Shown in pieces: positions 1 through 8,443 of a stretch of DNA of 33,867 bases (positions within the stretch are counted from its first letter, which is position 1; every line of letters begins with the position of its first letter). A model generated the notes under the pieces. That model searched no databases. It saw nothing but the letters and a program-made list of their open reading frames with translations, and was not told the origin of the DNA. The stretch is taken from assembly GCA_045603545.1 (NCBI GenBank), contig JAZUMG010000023.1:1-33867 (forward strand), read 5' to 3'. The stretch comes from CAAGNP01 sp045603545. GTDB taxonomy: Bacteria > Bacteroidota > Bacteroidia > Bacteroidales > UBA932. The position numbers and the translations under genes are program-made.

Positions 1-878
1 TCTAAAAAACAATTAAAAATATTTCGCACATATTGAACAGTTTCAGGAATTTTCAGTTTAATGCATTCACAATAAAAAACATCGCTTCTATAAAACGCTT
101 CATTTTTATTGATATCTATATTTATAGAATTAAGGTCATCATTATTACATTTCCCACTTTTATACACATAAAATAAATGATTCTCCCATTCTGTTTTATT
201 TATCATCAATTCATATACTGCTCTTGTTTTACCAGAATAGGTATTTCCTTCCAATATGATTAAGGATGATTTGTTCACTAAGTCACTGATGGCATCATCA
301 ATGTTGCGATGGTAATAGGATTGGTCGTATTTACGGAATATCTGAGTTGTATCTTTAATATGATTCTCGTATGATAACTCATTATGAGAATATTGAAAAA
401 TTAGTTTTTTGAAAATTATATCCCTAATAAACTCTTTTAATTTCTCATTAAATTCACAATCTTCTATTATTGAAATATATCTCTTTGTATCATCTATACG
501 AGATGATAGAGTTTTAAGGCACTTGCTCCTTTCATCTTTGCTATCTTCATTTGAGCAGATTACAAATGTTTTTATATATAGGTCAGCTTGGCAAGCAATT
601 TTATATTCTTCAAGTGATTTATCTCCAATTTCATCACCACATTTTATAAGTAGAAGAAATATGTCACAGCTCTTTATAACATTATTGATGCTCGCTTGCT
701 GGTCTTCAGTCCCATCTCCATAAGTTGTCGTTCCGTATATATAGGGATTTAATATATCGTTTTGTATTCCACGATATCCTCTTGCGTCACTATTGATTTG
801 CTTAATAATGTCACCAACCCCTTTTCTCCAGTCTTGGTACTCCATACTTGATGCAACAAAAACATTTTTGCTTCTCAT
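1..878 (-). CDS. DUF4062/TIR-like plus P-loop (STAND-type) NTPase, partial
   Basis: This open frame of 292 codons starts at an ATG at 878 and runs off the left edge, so its C-terminus is missing. The N-terminus (about residues 5-110) reads VFVASSMEYQDWRKGVGDII, then CDIFLLLIKCGDEIGDKSLE and EYKIACQA. That pattern (strand, SS..E..D.R..V, hydrophobic strand, G..S.EEY..A) resembles DUF4062/TIR-like domains. After an alpha-helical linker comes a Walker A motif, GNTYSGKT, at residues 211-218 (LIILEGNTYSGKTRAVYEL), as in STAND NTPases. A sensor or effector domain joined to a STAND ATPase is typical of bacterial conflict systems; defence is therefore an inference. It lies 45 bp after the AAA+ gene, on the same strand and in the same frame as that gene's TAG stop. 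It is clearly more AT-rich than its neighbours, suggesting transfer. The domain assignment rests on pattern only. Confidence 0.72.
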   Translation of the reverse strand, partial: MRSKNVFVASSMEYQDWRKGVGDIIKQINSDARGYRGIQNDILNPYIYGTTTYGDGTEDQQASINNVIKSCDIFLLLIKCGDEIGDKSLEEYKIACQADLYIKTFVICSNEDSKDERSKCLKTLSSRIDDTKRYISIIEDCEFNEKLKEFIRDIIFKKLIFQYSHNELSYENHIKDTTQIFRKYDQSYYHRNIDDAISDLVNKSSLIILEGNTYSGKTRAVYELMINKTEWENHLFYVYKSGKCNNDDLNSINIDINKNEAFYRSDVFYCECIKLKIPETVQYVRNIFNCFL

Positions 879-923
879 ACGATATAGAATATTTAATAAA
901 TTGAATTCAATGATTTTATGAGG

Positions 924-3900
924 CTAATACCCAATCTTCTTCCCTTTTCCTTCCCATACATAATTCTTCACATCCTCTTCAAGTACTACTTTGTCCGAGG
1001 TTTGCGGGTGTTCGCATTTGCGGAGAAGCACCTGCTTGTAGATGGTGCGGGAGAGGAGTTTCATGGTGCGGGCGTTGGCCAGTCCCAGATCCTTATTGGC
1101 AGCGAGCGATGCAATGTATTTTTTCATCAGCACTTCTGCCTCCTGAGAGAATTTCACTTTGTGTTTTCCAAGCTGTTTGCCCAATATTCCGAATAGTTCA
1201 TCCACACTATAGTCGTCAAAGAAGATTATGTGGTCATAATCATATATACCATTGGCCGCCAGTGAGTTGGCAATATCCTGCCTTGGAGATGAGCACTCGG
1301 CAATCACCAGTGCACCCATATTGCCTGTCTCTGCCTTCAGCGAGGTGAGTTTCATCCTCAGTTGCTCATTGGTAAGGTGATAGCCCCCTGCTCTGCGGAG
1401 TTCTGGTGCGTCTCCGTCGATAAAGAGCATCCCGTATCCAGTTTTTGCCATTGCCTGCTTAAGCACCTGGTCGCACTGGTACTCAGAGACATTGTATATC
1501 TCCTCAGCCTTCACCTCGACAATATTCCCCTTTTCCAGGAGATTCATACCCTTCAGAATTTCTGCCAATATAGCAGCAACAGTGCTTTTCCCGGTCCCTG
1601 TATTTCCTACAAAATTCCATTTCAGCACCCCACTCCCTACAAATTTCTCCCCCCTTGAATTGAGCAGCGTAGCGACATTGACAAAGTCGTGGATAGCCTT
1701 TTTAGCCTTTTCAAGTCCCACCAGTGCATCGAGTTTTGCCAATGCAATGTTAATGGCTTCCTGGTCAAATCCACCCTCTGCCACTTTTGCCACCTCCTCT
1801 GCTGTGATAGGGATGTCTGCTTCGGTGATGGTGGTCAATTGCTCTTTGGTAGGAACCTTCCCTGCTGAGAGGAGCCTGTCTGCCATTTTTGGGATTATCT
1901 GTGTGGTAAGGAGCCTGGTGACAAAGCGTGCATTGCCGAAATTAGACCTCTTTCTCAGCGCCTCTTTCTTGATGAGTGCCTGGAGATATTCCTTGGCTTT
2001 AGGGGTAAGATTATACCCTTCATCTTTAGCACGTTGCAAGGCAATTTTATGCAACTCTTCCACCGAATAGTCCTCGAAGTGGAATGTATAAGGGAATCGT
2101 GATTTAATACCCACATTGCTGTTAACCAGCTCCTCCATCTCTTTAGGGTAACCCGCAAGGATGACTATCATATCGATATTGTCATTTGCAAGAGTGGTGA
2201 GGATGGTATCCATTATCGTGGTCCCTGCCAATTGGTACGCCTCGTCAATGAACAGGATATTGCCTTTTGCCCTTGAGAGCAATGAGTTCATATTCTCCTC
2301 TGTCTCACCTGGATATGATCCTATGATATCCTTCCTCTCTACTTTTATCACCTCACCCCGAGAGAGTATCCCCAGCGAAGCATATATCTCACCAATAAAA
2401 TCTGCCACAGTGGTCTTTCCTGTACCTGGATTGCCGGTGAAAATCATATGGAGCGGCGGCATATTGGTATGTATCCCTGCAGCCATTCTCATATTTGCCA
2501 TCTTAACCATATTCAGGTGGCTGTAGATACTGCTTTTCAGCTCAGTAAGCCCCACCATCCTGTCAAGCCCAATCATCCCATTGGACTCTTTTGATACCTT
2601 TCTGATACTTGGGACATCCTCCACTATGATGGTTTGCAGCTCCTCTTTTGCAGGTATGGCAATACCATTGATCCTTTTAGCCATATTGACAAGAATCACC
2701 TTTTCAAAGAGATTCTGAATGTATCTGGCATTTGCAAACTTGTTGTCCTTGGAGTTATAATCTCTGGTAACTACCGAAAGGATATGTTTTCGGGCCTCTT
2801 CTGTTATCTTATAGTTATTTTTCTTACAGTAGAAATCTGCAATTTGCATCAACTCATCCACACTATAGTCTTCAAAGTAGAAGATGTCATTGACCCTGGA
2901 ATCCAGACCATCATTGGAGTTGATCAGTTTATCCATTTCCGGTCCATATCCTGCCAATACAAGCATCCAGTCCCTGAGATCAGGATTTGCAAGCTGGGTC
3001 ATAATAGCTTCCAGTACCTTTCTCCCCGGATCTCTGGGGTCATTTTCCACATATAGTGTATATGCCTCATCTATAAACAGTACGCCACCTTGGGCTTTGT
3101 TTACAGCCTCTTCTATGGCCCTGAGCTCACTGTCGTAATATCTTCCCACAAGGGTACTTCTTTTGGCATACACCACATGGCCTTTGCTCAAAAGTCCCAA
3201 TTCCTTATATATTTTTCCTATCAGACCTGCCACTGTAGTTTTTCCGGTACCCGGTTTGCCAATAAATCTGGCATGAAGCGACGGCTTGGTGACTCTGAAC
3301 CCATGCTGTTCACGAACCTGATTCAGTTTGACCAGATTTCCGAAATTGGCAAGCTTCTCTTTTATATTTTGCAGACCGATCATATTATTGAGTTCGGTCA
3401 TAGCATCCATTCGGTCCTTCCCAGCTCCCCCCTCTATCTCCTGATGACGGATCATCCTCTTCATTGTGTTGATATCTACCTCACCTTCAAGTGCTACATC
3501 ACCCACTTCAAAAGAGATGGATGCAAACGGATGACCAAATATGCTCACATCCACACTGTATTGACCTACAGGCCATTGGTATTTGGAGTCATTATCGAGA
3601 TCTGCGCAGATATACCCATTGGAAAAGCTGGATCCCCCGTACTTGGTCACGCTCCCATCGTTATGATGTGTGACCAGAAATTCACATTCGATATACTCGA
3701 TAGGTAGCCTGGATTTGCTGGTTACTTCACATAGCGGGATGATTTTTTCGGTCGTCTTCGAATCCAGTTTAATATATGACTTGCTCTGATCTATATTCAT
3801 AAAGGATTCGTCTTCTGTCAATGGATGAAGTGTAAAACGCTTGATATCTATAAGATCAAATAACGAATCTCCGCAGTAGAACTTTATTGTTTTATAAAAC

Positions 3901-4853
3901 AGGCATTGGCCTGTTTTATCGTTCTTCAGACTTATTTCCACATCAGTGTGTACTTGATCATAGAATGGGAAAAGGAGTGTACCATCAAAAACAACAGTAA
4001 AAAACTCACTGTTTTTGTCTATCTCCTCAGCATAGATAGTTTTGCTTAATGACAACTGCTTGCTGGTCCGGGTCAATACCACCGTATATGATGGGCAGTC
4101 AGAAAAATATTCATATTGGAATTCCAATTGTACATATTTGTCCCTCCTGAGAAATATGAAATTCTCCTTTATAGGAAAAAATTTGCATAGAGAGTCCTTT
4201 TGGGGTGATGCTCCGATTCTTCCATTAAGAATCCTAATTCCTGCTGTATCCTTGTAATTCTCTTCATCATCGTCATCTTCCACATTCTCGATAGATTCAT
4301 CTTCCACCTCGTCAACATCATCTTCTTCATTCTCTTCGTCCATTTTATCCATCCTTTCTATCTCCTCATCCATTTGAGACTTTATGAATTCGTCCAGCAA
4401 CCTTTCAAAGTCATCCGGGCCATTGCACTCTGATACGTTTCTGCTGTTGTCCTCACCTTCCTCACCTTCCTCTTCTGGCAATTCCCCTTCATCCTCATCT
4501 TTATCTACAATCAAATCATTTACTTTTGCAGTTATCTTATCATAGTATTTGAACAACATCCTCTCCCTTTCACTTTCCGACATCTGGCTTATAATGATCT
4601 GATCCCATTCCAGCATACTTTCTTTACTTAAATTCTCATAGGGATAGCCAATCTCCTTAAGATAATACAATGCAAATTTAATGAAGGCATAATCAAGCTC
4701 TAACCCCACATACGACTCCCTGCTTTCGTTAAATTTGTCAATAATCTCCTCATCTTCCATCTCCGCGTCTACCATTTTAACTATCCAGTCGAAAAGCTCC
4801 TTGTGTTCTGAATTTATAAACGGGAGGTCAAGATAATTGTTGTTGTTTTCCAT
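924..4853 (-). CDS. Triple CbxX/CfxQ-type AAA+ ATPase (1309 aa)
   Basis: A very large cytoplasmic AAA+ protein. Residues 1-110 are helical. Residues 115-200 are extremely acidic (runs of E and D). Residues 205-460 look like beta-rich domains. Three SpoVK/CbxX-type AAA modules follow. AAA1 (about 485-755) has Walker A GKPGTGKTT at 532-540, Walker B VLFIDEA and an SRV arginine near 653. AAA2 (about 760-1020) has GNPGTGKTT at 807-815, LFIDEA and an SRF arginine at 919. AAA3 (about 1040-1300) keeps GNTGTGKS but has LFIDGD in place of LFIDEA and lacks the SR arginine, so it is probably hydrolysis-dead. Family members remodel partner proteins (Rubisco activase CbxX, EccA, SpoVK); the substrate here is unknown. 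A TATATTTG box 18 bp upstream could be the promoter. The STAND-like gene at 1-878 probably shares the transcript. Confidence 0.9.
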   Translation of the reverse strand: MENNNNYLDLPFINSEHKELFDWIVKMVDAEMEDEEIIDKFNESRESYVGLELDYAFIKFALYYLKEIGYPYENLSKESMLEWDQIIISQMSESERERMLFKYYDKITAKVNDLIVDKDEDEGELPEEEGEEGEDNSRNVSECNGPDDFERLLDEFIKSQMDEEIERMDKMDEENEEDDVDEVEDESIENVEDDDDEENYKDTAGIRILNGRIGASPQKDSLCKFFPIKENFIFLRRDKYVQLEFQYEYFSDCPSYTVVLTRTSKQLSLSKTIYAEEIDKNSEFFTVVFDGTLLFPFYDQVHTDVEISLKNDKTGQCLFYKTIKFYCGDSLFDLIDIKRFTLHPLTEDESFMNIDQSKSYIKLDSKTTEKIIPLCEVTSKSRLPIEYIECEFLVTHHNDGSVTKYGGSSFSNGYICADLDNDSKYQWPVGQYSVDVSIFGHPFASISFEVGDVALEGEVDINTMKRMIRHQEIEGGAGKDRMDAMTELNNMIGLQNIKEKLANFGNLVKLNQVREQHGFRVTKPSLHARFIGKPGTGKTTVAGLIGKIYKELGLLSKGHVVYAKRSTLVGRYYDSELRAIEEAVNKAQGGVLFIDEAYTLYVENDPRDPGRKVLEAIMTQLANPDLRDWMLVLAGYGPEMDKLINSNDGLDSRVNDIFYFEDYSVDELMQIADFYCKKNNYKITEEARKHILSVVTRDYNSKDNKFANARYIQNLFEKVILVNMAKRINGIAIPAKEELQTIIVEDVPSIRKVSKESNGMIGLDRMVGLTELKSSIYSHLNMVKMANMRMAAGIHTNMPPLHMIFTGNPGTGKTTVADFIGEIYASLGILSRGEVIKVERKDIIGSYPGETEENMNSLLSRAKGNILFIDEAYQLAGTTIMDTILTTLANDNIDMIVILAGYPKEMEELVNSNVGIKSRFPYTFHFEDYSVEELHKIALQRAKDEGYNLTPKAKEYLQALIKKEALRKRSNFGNARFVTRLLTTQIIPKMADRLLSAGKVPTKEQLTTITEADIPITAEEVAKVAEGGFDQEAINIALAKLDALVGLEKAKKAIHDFVNVATLLNSRGEKFVGSGVLKWNFVGNTGTGKSTVAAILAEILKGMNLLEKGNIVEVKAEEIYNVSEYQCDQVLKQAMAKTGYGMLFIDGDAPELRRAGGYHLTNEQLRMKLTSLKAETGNMGALVIAECSSPRQDIANSLAANGIYDYDHIIFFDDYSVDELFGILGKQLGKHKVKFSQEAEVLMKKYIASLAANKDLGLANARTMKLLSRTIYKQVLLRKCEHPQTSDKVVLEEDVKNYVWEGKGKKIGY

Positions 4854-4870
4854 AAGATCAAGTTTTCCTA

Positions 4871-4878
4871 CAAATATA
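4871..4878 (-). promoter_or_regulatory. -7 box for the AAA+ gene
   Basis: The minus strand reads TATATTTG, a full match to the Bacteroidota -7 consensus TAnnTTTG, 17 bp before the ATG at 4853. No convincing -33 TTTG is seen at the expected spacing. It lies back to back with the plus-strand box at 4901. Confidence 0.55.
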
Positions 4879-4900
4879 CGAAATTAGCTCCTCATTTTCC

Positions 4901-4908
4901 TATCTTTG
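4901..4908 (+). promoter_or_regulatory. -7 box for ansB
   Basis: TATCTTTG matches TAnnTTTG. A possible upstream ATG at 4906 falls inside this box and so would precede the transcript start, which supports the ATG at 4927 as the true ansB start. Confidence 0.6.
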
Positions 4909-4926
4909 CCCAAAACAATACTGATT

Positions 4927-5997
4927 ATGAAGAGACTTGCATCGATTTTGGCAGCAGCAGTGCTGATTCTCATTTCACATATTGCCTTGGGGCAGAAGCC
5001 CAATGTCTATATCCTGGCCACCGGCGGGACCATTGCCGGGACCGGAGCATCAAGCACTGGGACAGCCTATTCTGCAGGACAGGTGGCAATCCAGACACTC
5101 ATAGACGCAGTACCTCAGATTCAGAACATTGCGCAGGTGCGCGGTGAGCAGGTGGTCAATATCGGTTCGCAAGATATGTCGGACGAGGTGTGGATTATCC
5201 TTGCAGAGAGGATCAATGAATTGGTGCAAGACCCTGATATTGACGGCATAGTTGTAACCCACGGGACAGATACAATGGAGGAGACAGCCCTCTTCCTCGA
5301 CCTCACCGTCGGCACCTCCAAGCCGGTAGTCCTCACAGGTGCAATGCGTCCATCTACAGCCCTCAGTGCAGATGGTCCGCTCAATCTCTTCAATGCTGTG
5401 GTGGTGGCCGCATCCTTCGCTTCACGTGATCGCGGTGTTCTGGTGGCAATGAACGGACAGGTTCACGCAGCTGCACAGGTAGTGAAGATGCACACTACAT
5501 CAGTGGAGTCTTTCTCCTCACCCAATTCTGGCCCTCTGGGGACAATTCTAAACGGCAAAGTCAACTATCAGACCATTCCTCACCGCATCCCATTCCACTT
5601 CGATATTTCCGGACTCCGCACCTTGCCAAAAGTAGGAATCATATATTCACACTCAGGTGTCAATGCAGATATGGCTAACGCAATGCTTGTCTCAGGTTAT
5701 CAGGGAATTGTCCATGCCGGTGTTGGTAATGGCAATATCCATAAAGCGATCTTCCCCATCCTGGATAAGGCTCGCTCCAATGGCATAATCGTGGTCCGCT
5801 CATCAAGGGTCCCAACCGGTCCGACAACATTGGAGAATGAGGTGGATGACATGGCTCACCAGTTTGTTGCTTCCCAATGGCTCAATCCACAGAAGTCACG
5901 TGTCCTCTTGATGCTCGCCCTCACCAGCACACACAACTGGCAGCAAATACAGGAGTATTTCAATTCCATATCCCAATACACACCAGCTGGAAAATAG
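4927..5997 (+). CDS. ansB: Type II L-asparaginase, periplasmic
   Basis: Hydrolyses L-asparagine to aspartate and ammonia, probably in the periplasm. The protein has 356 residues, normal for type II enzymes. The chosen start gives a clean signal peptide, MKRLASILAAAVLILISHIA, with likely cleavage before QKPNV. The first active-site threonine is in ATGGTIAGTG near the mature N-terminus. The second active-site Thr-Asp pair is in VVTHGTDTMEETA. The substrate-site segment AMRPSTALSADGPLNL and a lysine in VVKMHTTSVE (counterpart of E. coli Lys162) are both present. The ending LNPQKSRVLLMLALT is typical of the family. An alternative start at 4906 would add seven residues ahead of the signal peptide and overlap the promoter box, so it was not used. 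The gene is divergent from the AAA+ gene and appears to be monocistronic. Confidence 0.95.
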   Translation: MKRLASILAAAVLILISHIALGQKPNVYILATGGTIAGTGASSTGTAYSAGQVAIQTLIDAVPQIQNIAQVRGEQVVNIGSQDMSDEVWIILAERINELVQDPDIDGIVVTHGTDTMEETALFLDLTVGTSKPVVLTGAMRPSTALSADGPLNLFNAVVVAASFASRDRGVLVAMNGQVHAAAQVVKMHTTSVESFSSPNSGPLGTILNGKVNYQTIPHRIPFHFDISGLRTLPKVGIIYSHSGVNADMANAMLVSGYQGIVHAGVGNGNIHKAIFPILDKARSNGIIVVRSSRVPTGPTTLENEVDDMAHQFVASQWLNPQKSRVLLMLALTSTHNWQQIQEYFNSISQYTPAGK

Positions 5998-6227
5998 AAA
6001 AATTGCCCCAGAAGTGCGGGTAGCAGCTCCTTGAAGAACCTTCACACCCAGCCGCGTCCAAAAAATGCGGAAAGTAGACGCGGAAATCGAAAATCTGTCC
6101 TGCCGCGTCTGAAAGTCGCCAAAAGCTGTCTCGGAGATTAAGGATCTGAGGACTAGCACTACTATACCGGCTTTCGCTGGATCGTGAGGGCCCTGGCAAA
6201 TGACCTGTGGATATTTGCAACGATCAT
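5998..6227. repeat. Intergenic region with CCGCGTC palindromes
   Basis: No gene is seen here. The heptamer CCGCGTC occurs at 6052-6058 and 6103-6109, and its complement GACGCGG at 6077-6083. The central copy can pair with either flank; the better hairpin is AGACGCGG (6076-6083) with CCGCGTCT (6103-6110), an 8-bp perfect stem. The short frames crossing the region have no family resemblance. It is probably a decayed palindromic repeat of the REP type. Confidence 0.45.
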
Positions 6228-6360
6228 CCCGGGGGCAAAATGGGTTGTTTCGCCCCCGAATCGAGTAAGAAGTAGTGTCCCGGGGGCAGAATAGGCTGTT
6301 TCACCCCCGAATCGTGTAAGAAGTAGTGTCCCGGGGGCAAAATGGGCTGTTCCACCCCCT
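6228..6360. repeat. 51-bp tandem repeat, about 2.6 copies, each with a hairpin
   Basis: Units begin with CCCGGGGGCA at 6228, 6279 and 6330, an exact 51-bp period. Units one and two differ at only a few positions, and both end in GTAAGAAGTAGTGT; the third is truncated at about 6360. Each unit carries an inverted repeat, CGGGGGC...GCCCCCG. It is perfect in unit one (6230-6236 with 6252-6258), has one mismatch in unit two, and is degraded in unit three. The array lies between the end of ansB and the terminator of the acyl-CoA synthetase gene. There is no CRISPR-like spacer diversity. Confidence 0.85.
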
Positions 6361-6385
6361 GTTTCAGCGGCGAGGATGAGAATAT

Positions 6386-6419
6386 AAAAAGACCGGCCAA
6401 AATCTCTTTTCAGCCGGTC
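6386..6419 (-). terminator. Rho-independent terminator of the acyl-CoA synthetase gene
   Basis: The minus strand reads GACCGGC, a 15-nt loop, GCCGGTC, then TTTTTATATT. The 7-bp stem (6413-6419 with 6391-6397) followed by the T-tract (6390-6386) lies 30 bp past the stop codon at 6450. Confidence 0.85.
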
Positions 6420-6449
6420 TCACTCTATATCAAATTATCACACTCTATT

Positions 6450-8363
6450 TTATTTCAGTGCCTCGAGATTCTTAGGATTGAACAGGTCTTTACCTTCCGG
6501 GGTGTAAGCATACTCGATACGGTCCTCAAAGTATTTCTCCACTTTGCCACGTACGATTTTCATGGTACTATTCATAAGACCATTTTTCTCGGTCCAAGCT
6601 TCAGGTAGAACTGCAAGTGCTGCAGGTAGCCATCTGTCAGGGAACATTCCACCTTTAGCACCACCAGTCTTGTATGCATTGACCTCATCCTGAATCTTCT
6701 GAAGCATCATGCGGCGAGCCTCCTCTGAAGTCACATCTATAGATGGATTGACACTCAGTACATACTCTTTAAGTGCCTCTTTATTAGGGACAATCAAAGC
6801 AATAGTGTAAGGGTCCTGATTGTTGTGGATAATATCCTGGTCAATATATTTTGATCCGTCAGTGAGTGAGTCCTCGAATCCCTCAGGACTGTACTTCTCA
6901 CCATCGTGCGAAATCAGAAGAGATTTGAAGCGGCCGGTTACCCAGAGGTACTCCTTGTCTTTCTTCATCCAGCCCATATCCCCTGTATGTAGCCAGCCAT
7001 CCACAATGGTCTTCGCTGTCGATTCAGGGTTTTTCCAGTAGCCTGCCATCACATTTTCACCACGTATCACGATCTCACCGCGAACTTCTGGTGCCACCTC
7101 TTTACCCTCATCGTCACAAATCTTGATATCGAGTGGTTTCACCACGCGGCCTGATGAACCGAAGATGGCATGACCTACCGCATTGGCACATATGATAGGG
7201 GTTGCTTCAGAGAGACCGTAACCCTGGAACATAGGGATACCTATTGCGCAGAAATATTTCTGAAGCTCGATGTCAAGTAGTGCTCCGCCACCTACAAAGA
7301 ATTGCATTCTGCCACCGAAATTTTGACGTACCTGGCTGAAAATCAATTTGTCGAAAAGTGCCACTAGTGGTTTTCTCCACCACTGGAGGATACCGCCACG
7401 ATTGTGGTATTCTTTATTGTATGCTATCGCATTCTTCAGAGCAAAATTATAGAGTTTCTGCACCTTAGGTCCCTTGGCTGCGATGCCGCTCTCGATATTT
7501 TTCTTGAAGTTACGAGCCAAAGCGGGGACAGAGAGCATCACGTGAGGACGCACCTCTTTGATGGCTGTGGGGACATTTTTAAGGGTAGCGAGCGGGTTTT
7601 TACCCACTGGTACTGTAGCAATGCTGCCGCCATACATCATCATAGTATAGAAGCCTGCTACATGGGCAAAACAGTGGTCAAGTGGAAGGAGGATAAGCAT
7701 AACAGCCCCTCTATGTACAGAAATGACAGATGAGCCTTGCTCTACGTTTGCAGTGTAGTTCCTATGTGTAAGGATAACACCTTTAGGATCAGAAGTGGTA
7801 CCTGATGTGTAGCTGATATTTGCGTAGTCATCTGGACCTACTGATGCTGCACGTTCGTCCACTTTCGCTTCATTCTCAGCAATATAAGCCTCACCCATCT
7901 TGGTGAACTCGGTAATACCTATCTCTTTTTCGCCATATTCGGCCAAGTCATCAAGGACAATGATTTTCTCCACCAAAGGGAGCTGGCCGATAATCTTGCG
8001 TATCTTGGGAAGCTGTTGTTGCGATGCAATTACAAATCTTGAGTCAGAGTGGTTGATCCTGAAAAGTAGGTCGTTGGACTCTTCCAGTTTGGCCGAAAGG
8101 GGAACATCTGTACCACCTGCATAGAGGATACCAAGCTCTGCAATAATCCAAAGTTTTCGCCCTTCTGAGATAAGTGCAACCCTCTCCCCTTTCTGGAGAC
8201 CAAGGCTCATGAATGCTGCTGCAAGCACGCGACCCTCCTTGCGTGTATCCTCAAAAGAGGTCTCTTGCCATACCCCATTTATCTTCTCGCGAAGGAATGT
8301 GTCCTTGGCATATTTGGATGTGTATTTGTCTACAAAATCTATAATTGTTAATCTTTCTGACAT
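6450..8363 (-). CDS. Long-chain fatty acid-CoA ligase (AMP-forming)
   Basis: Activates fatty acids with ATP and CoA to acyl-CoA at the inner face of the membrane. The 637-residue protein belongs to the ANL superfamily. The phosphate-binding motif is ISYTSGTTSDPKGVILTHRN, the adenine-site motif is FQGYGLSEATPIICAN, and the hinge is WLHTGDMGWMKKDKEYLWVTGR. The C-terminal segment MNSTMKIVRGKVEKYF holds the usual late lysines. The A8 loop FKSLLISHDGEKYSPEGFED departs somewhat from the common KKDLI form. The start is set at 8363 (MSERLTIIDFVDKY), because the frame's upstream ATG at 8390 would lie at the predicted transcript start after the -7 box at 8395-8402. Transcription ends at the hairpin at 6386-6419. 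The uridine kinase gene lies 80 bp upstream on the same strand. Confidence 0.92.
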   Translation of the reverse strand: MSERLTIIDFVDKYTSKYAKDTFLREKINGVWQETSFEDTRKEGRVLAAAFMSLGLQKGERVALISEGRKLWIIAELGILYAGGTDVPLSAKLEESNDLLFRINHSDSRFVIASQQQLPKIRKIIGQLPLVEKIIVLDDLAEYGEKEIGITEFTKMGEAYIAENEAKVDERAASVGPDDYANISYTSGTTSDPKGVILTHRNYTANVEQGSSVISVHRGAVMLILLPLDHCFAHVAGFYTMMMYGGSIATVPVGKNPLATLKNVPTAIKEVRPHVMLSVPALARNFKKNIESGIAAKGPKVQKLYNFALKNAIAYNKEYHNRGGILQWWRKPLVALFDKLIFSQVRQNFGGRMQFFVGGGALLDIELQKYFCAIGIPMFQGYGLSEATPIICANAVGHAIFGSSGRVVKPLDIKICDDEGKEVAPEVRGEIVIRGENVMAGYWKNPESTAKTIVDGWLHTGDMGWMKKDKEYLWVTGRFKSLLISHDGEKYSPEGFEDSLTDGSKYIDQDIIHNNQDPYTIALIVPNKEALKEYVLSVNPSIDVTSEEARRMMLQKIQDEVNAYKTGGAKGGMFPDRWLPAALAVLPEAWTEKNGLMNSTMKIVRGKVEKYFEDRIEYAYTPEGKDLFNPKNLEALK

Positions 8364-8394
8364 ATATATCTGTGTTTTATTACTTTTCAACCCT

Positions 8395-8424
8395 CAAAAA
8401 TACAATAAATGGATGAAAATACAA
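8395..8424 (-). promoter_or_regulatory. Promoter of the acyl-CoA synthetase gene
   Basis: On the minus strand a TTG (8422-8424), a 19-nt spacer and TATTTTTG (8395-8402) match the Bacteroidota -33/-7 layout. This gives the gene its own promoter after the uridine kinase gene and supports the start at 8363. Confidence 0.55.
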
Positions 8425-8443
8425 TACTTAGGTGAGATTTTGA

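Noticed and set aside
409..723. A 104-codon plus-strand frame in the left AT-rich region
   Set aside because: It is antisense to the continuous minus-strand frame at 1-878, which has recognisable motifs; the plus-strand product has none.
3090..3707. A 205-codon plus-strand frame inside the AAA+ gene
   Set aside because: It mirrors AAA1 and the beta-rich region of the AAA+ gene and shows no domain of its own.
6228..6360. CRISPR array
   Set aside because: The whole 51-bp unit repeats, there are no unique spacers, and no cas genes are nearby.
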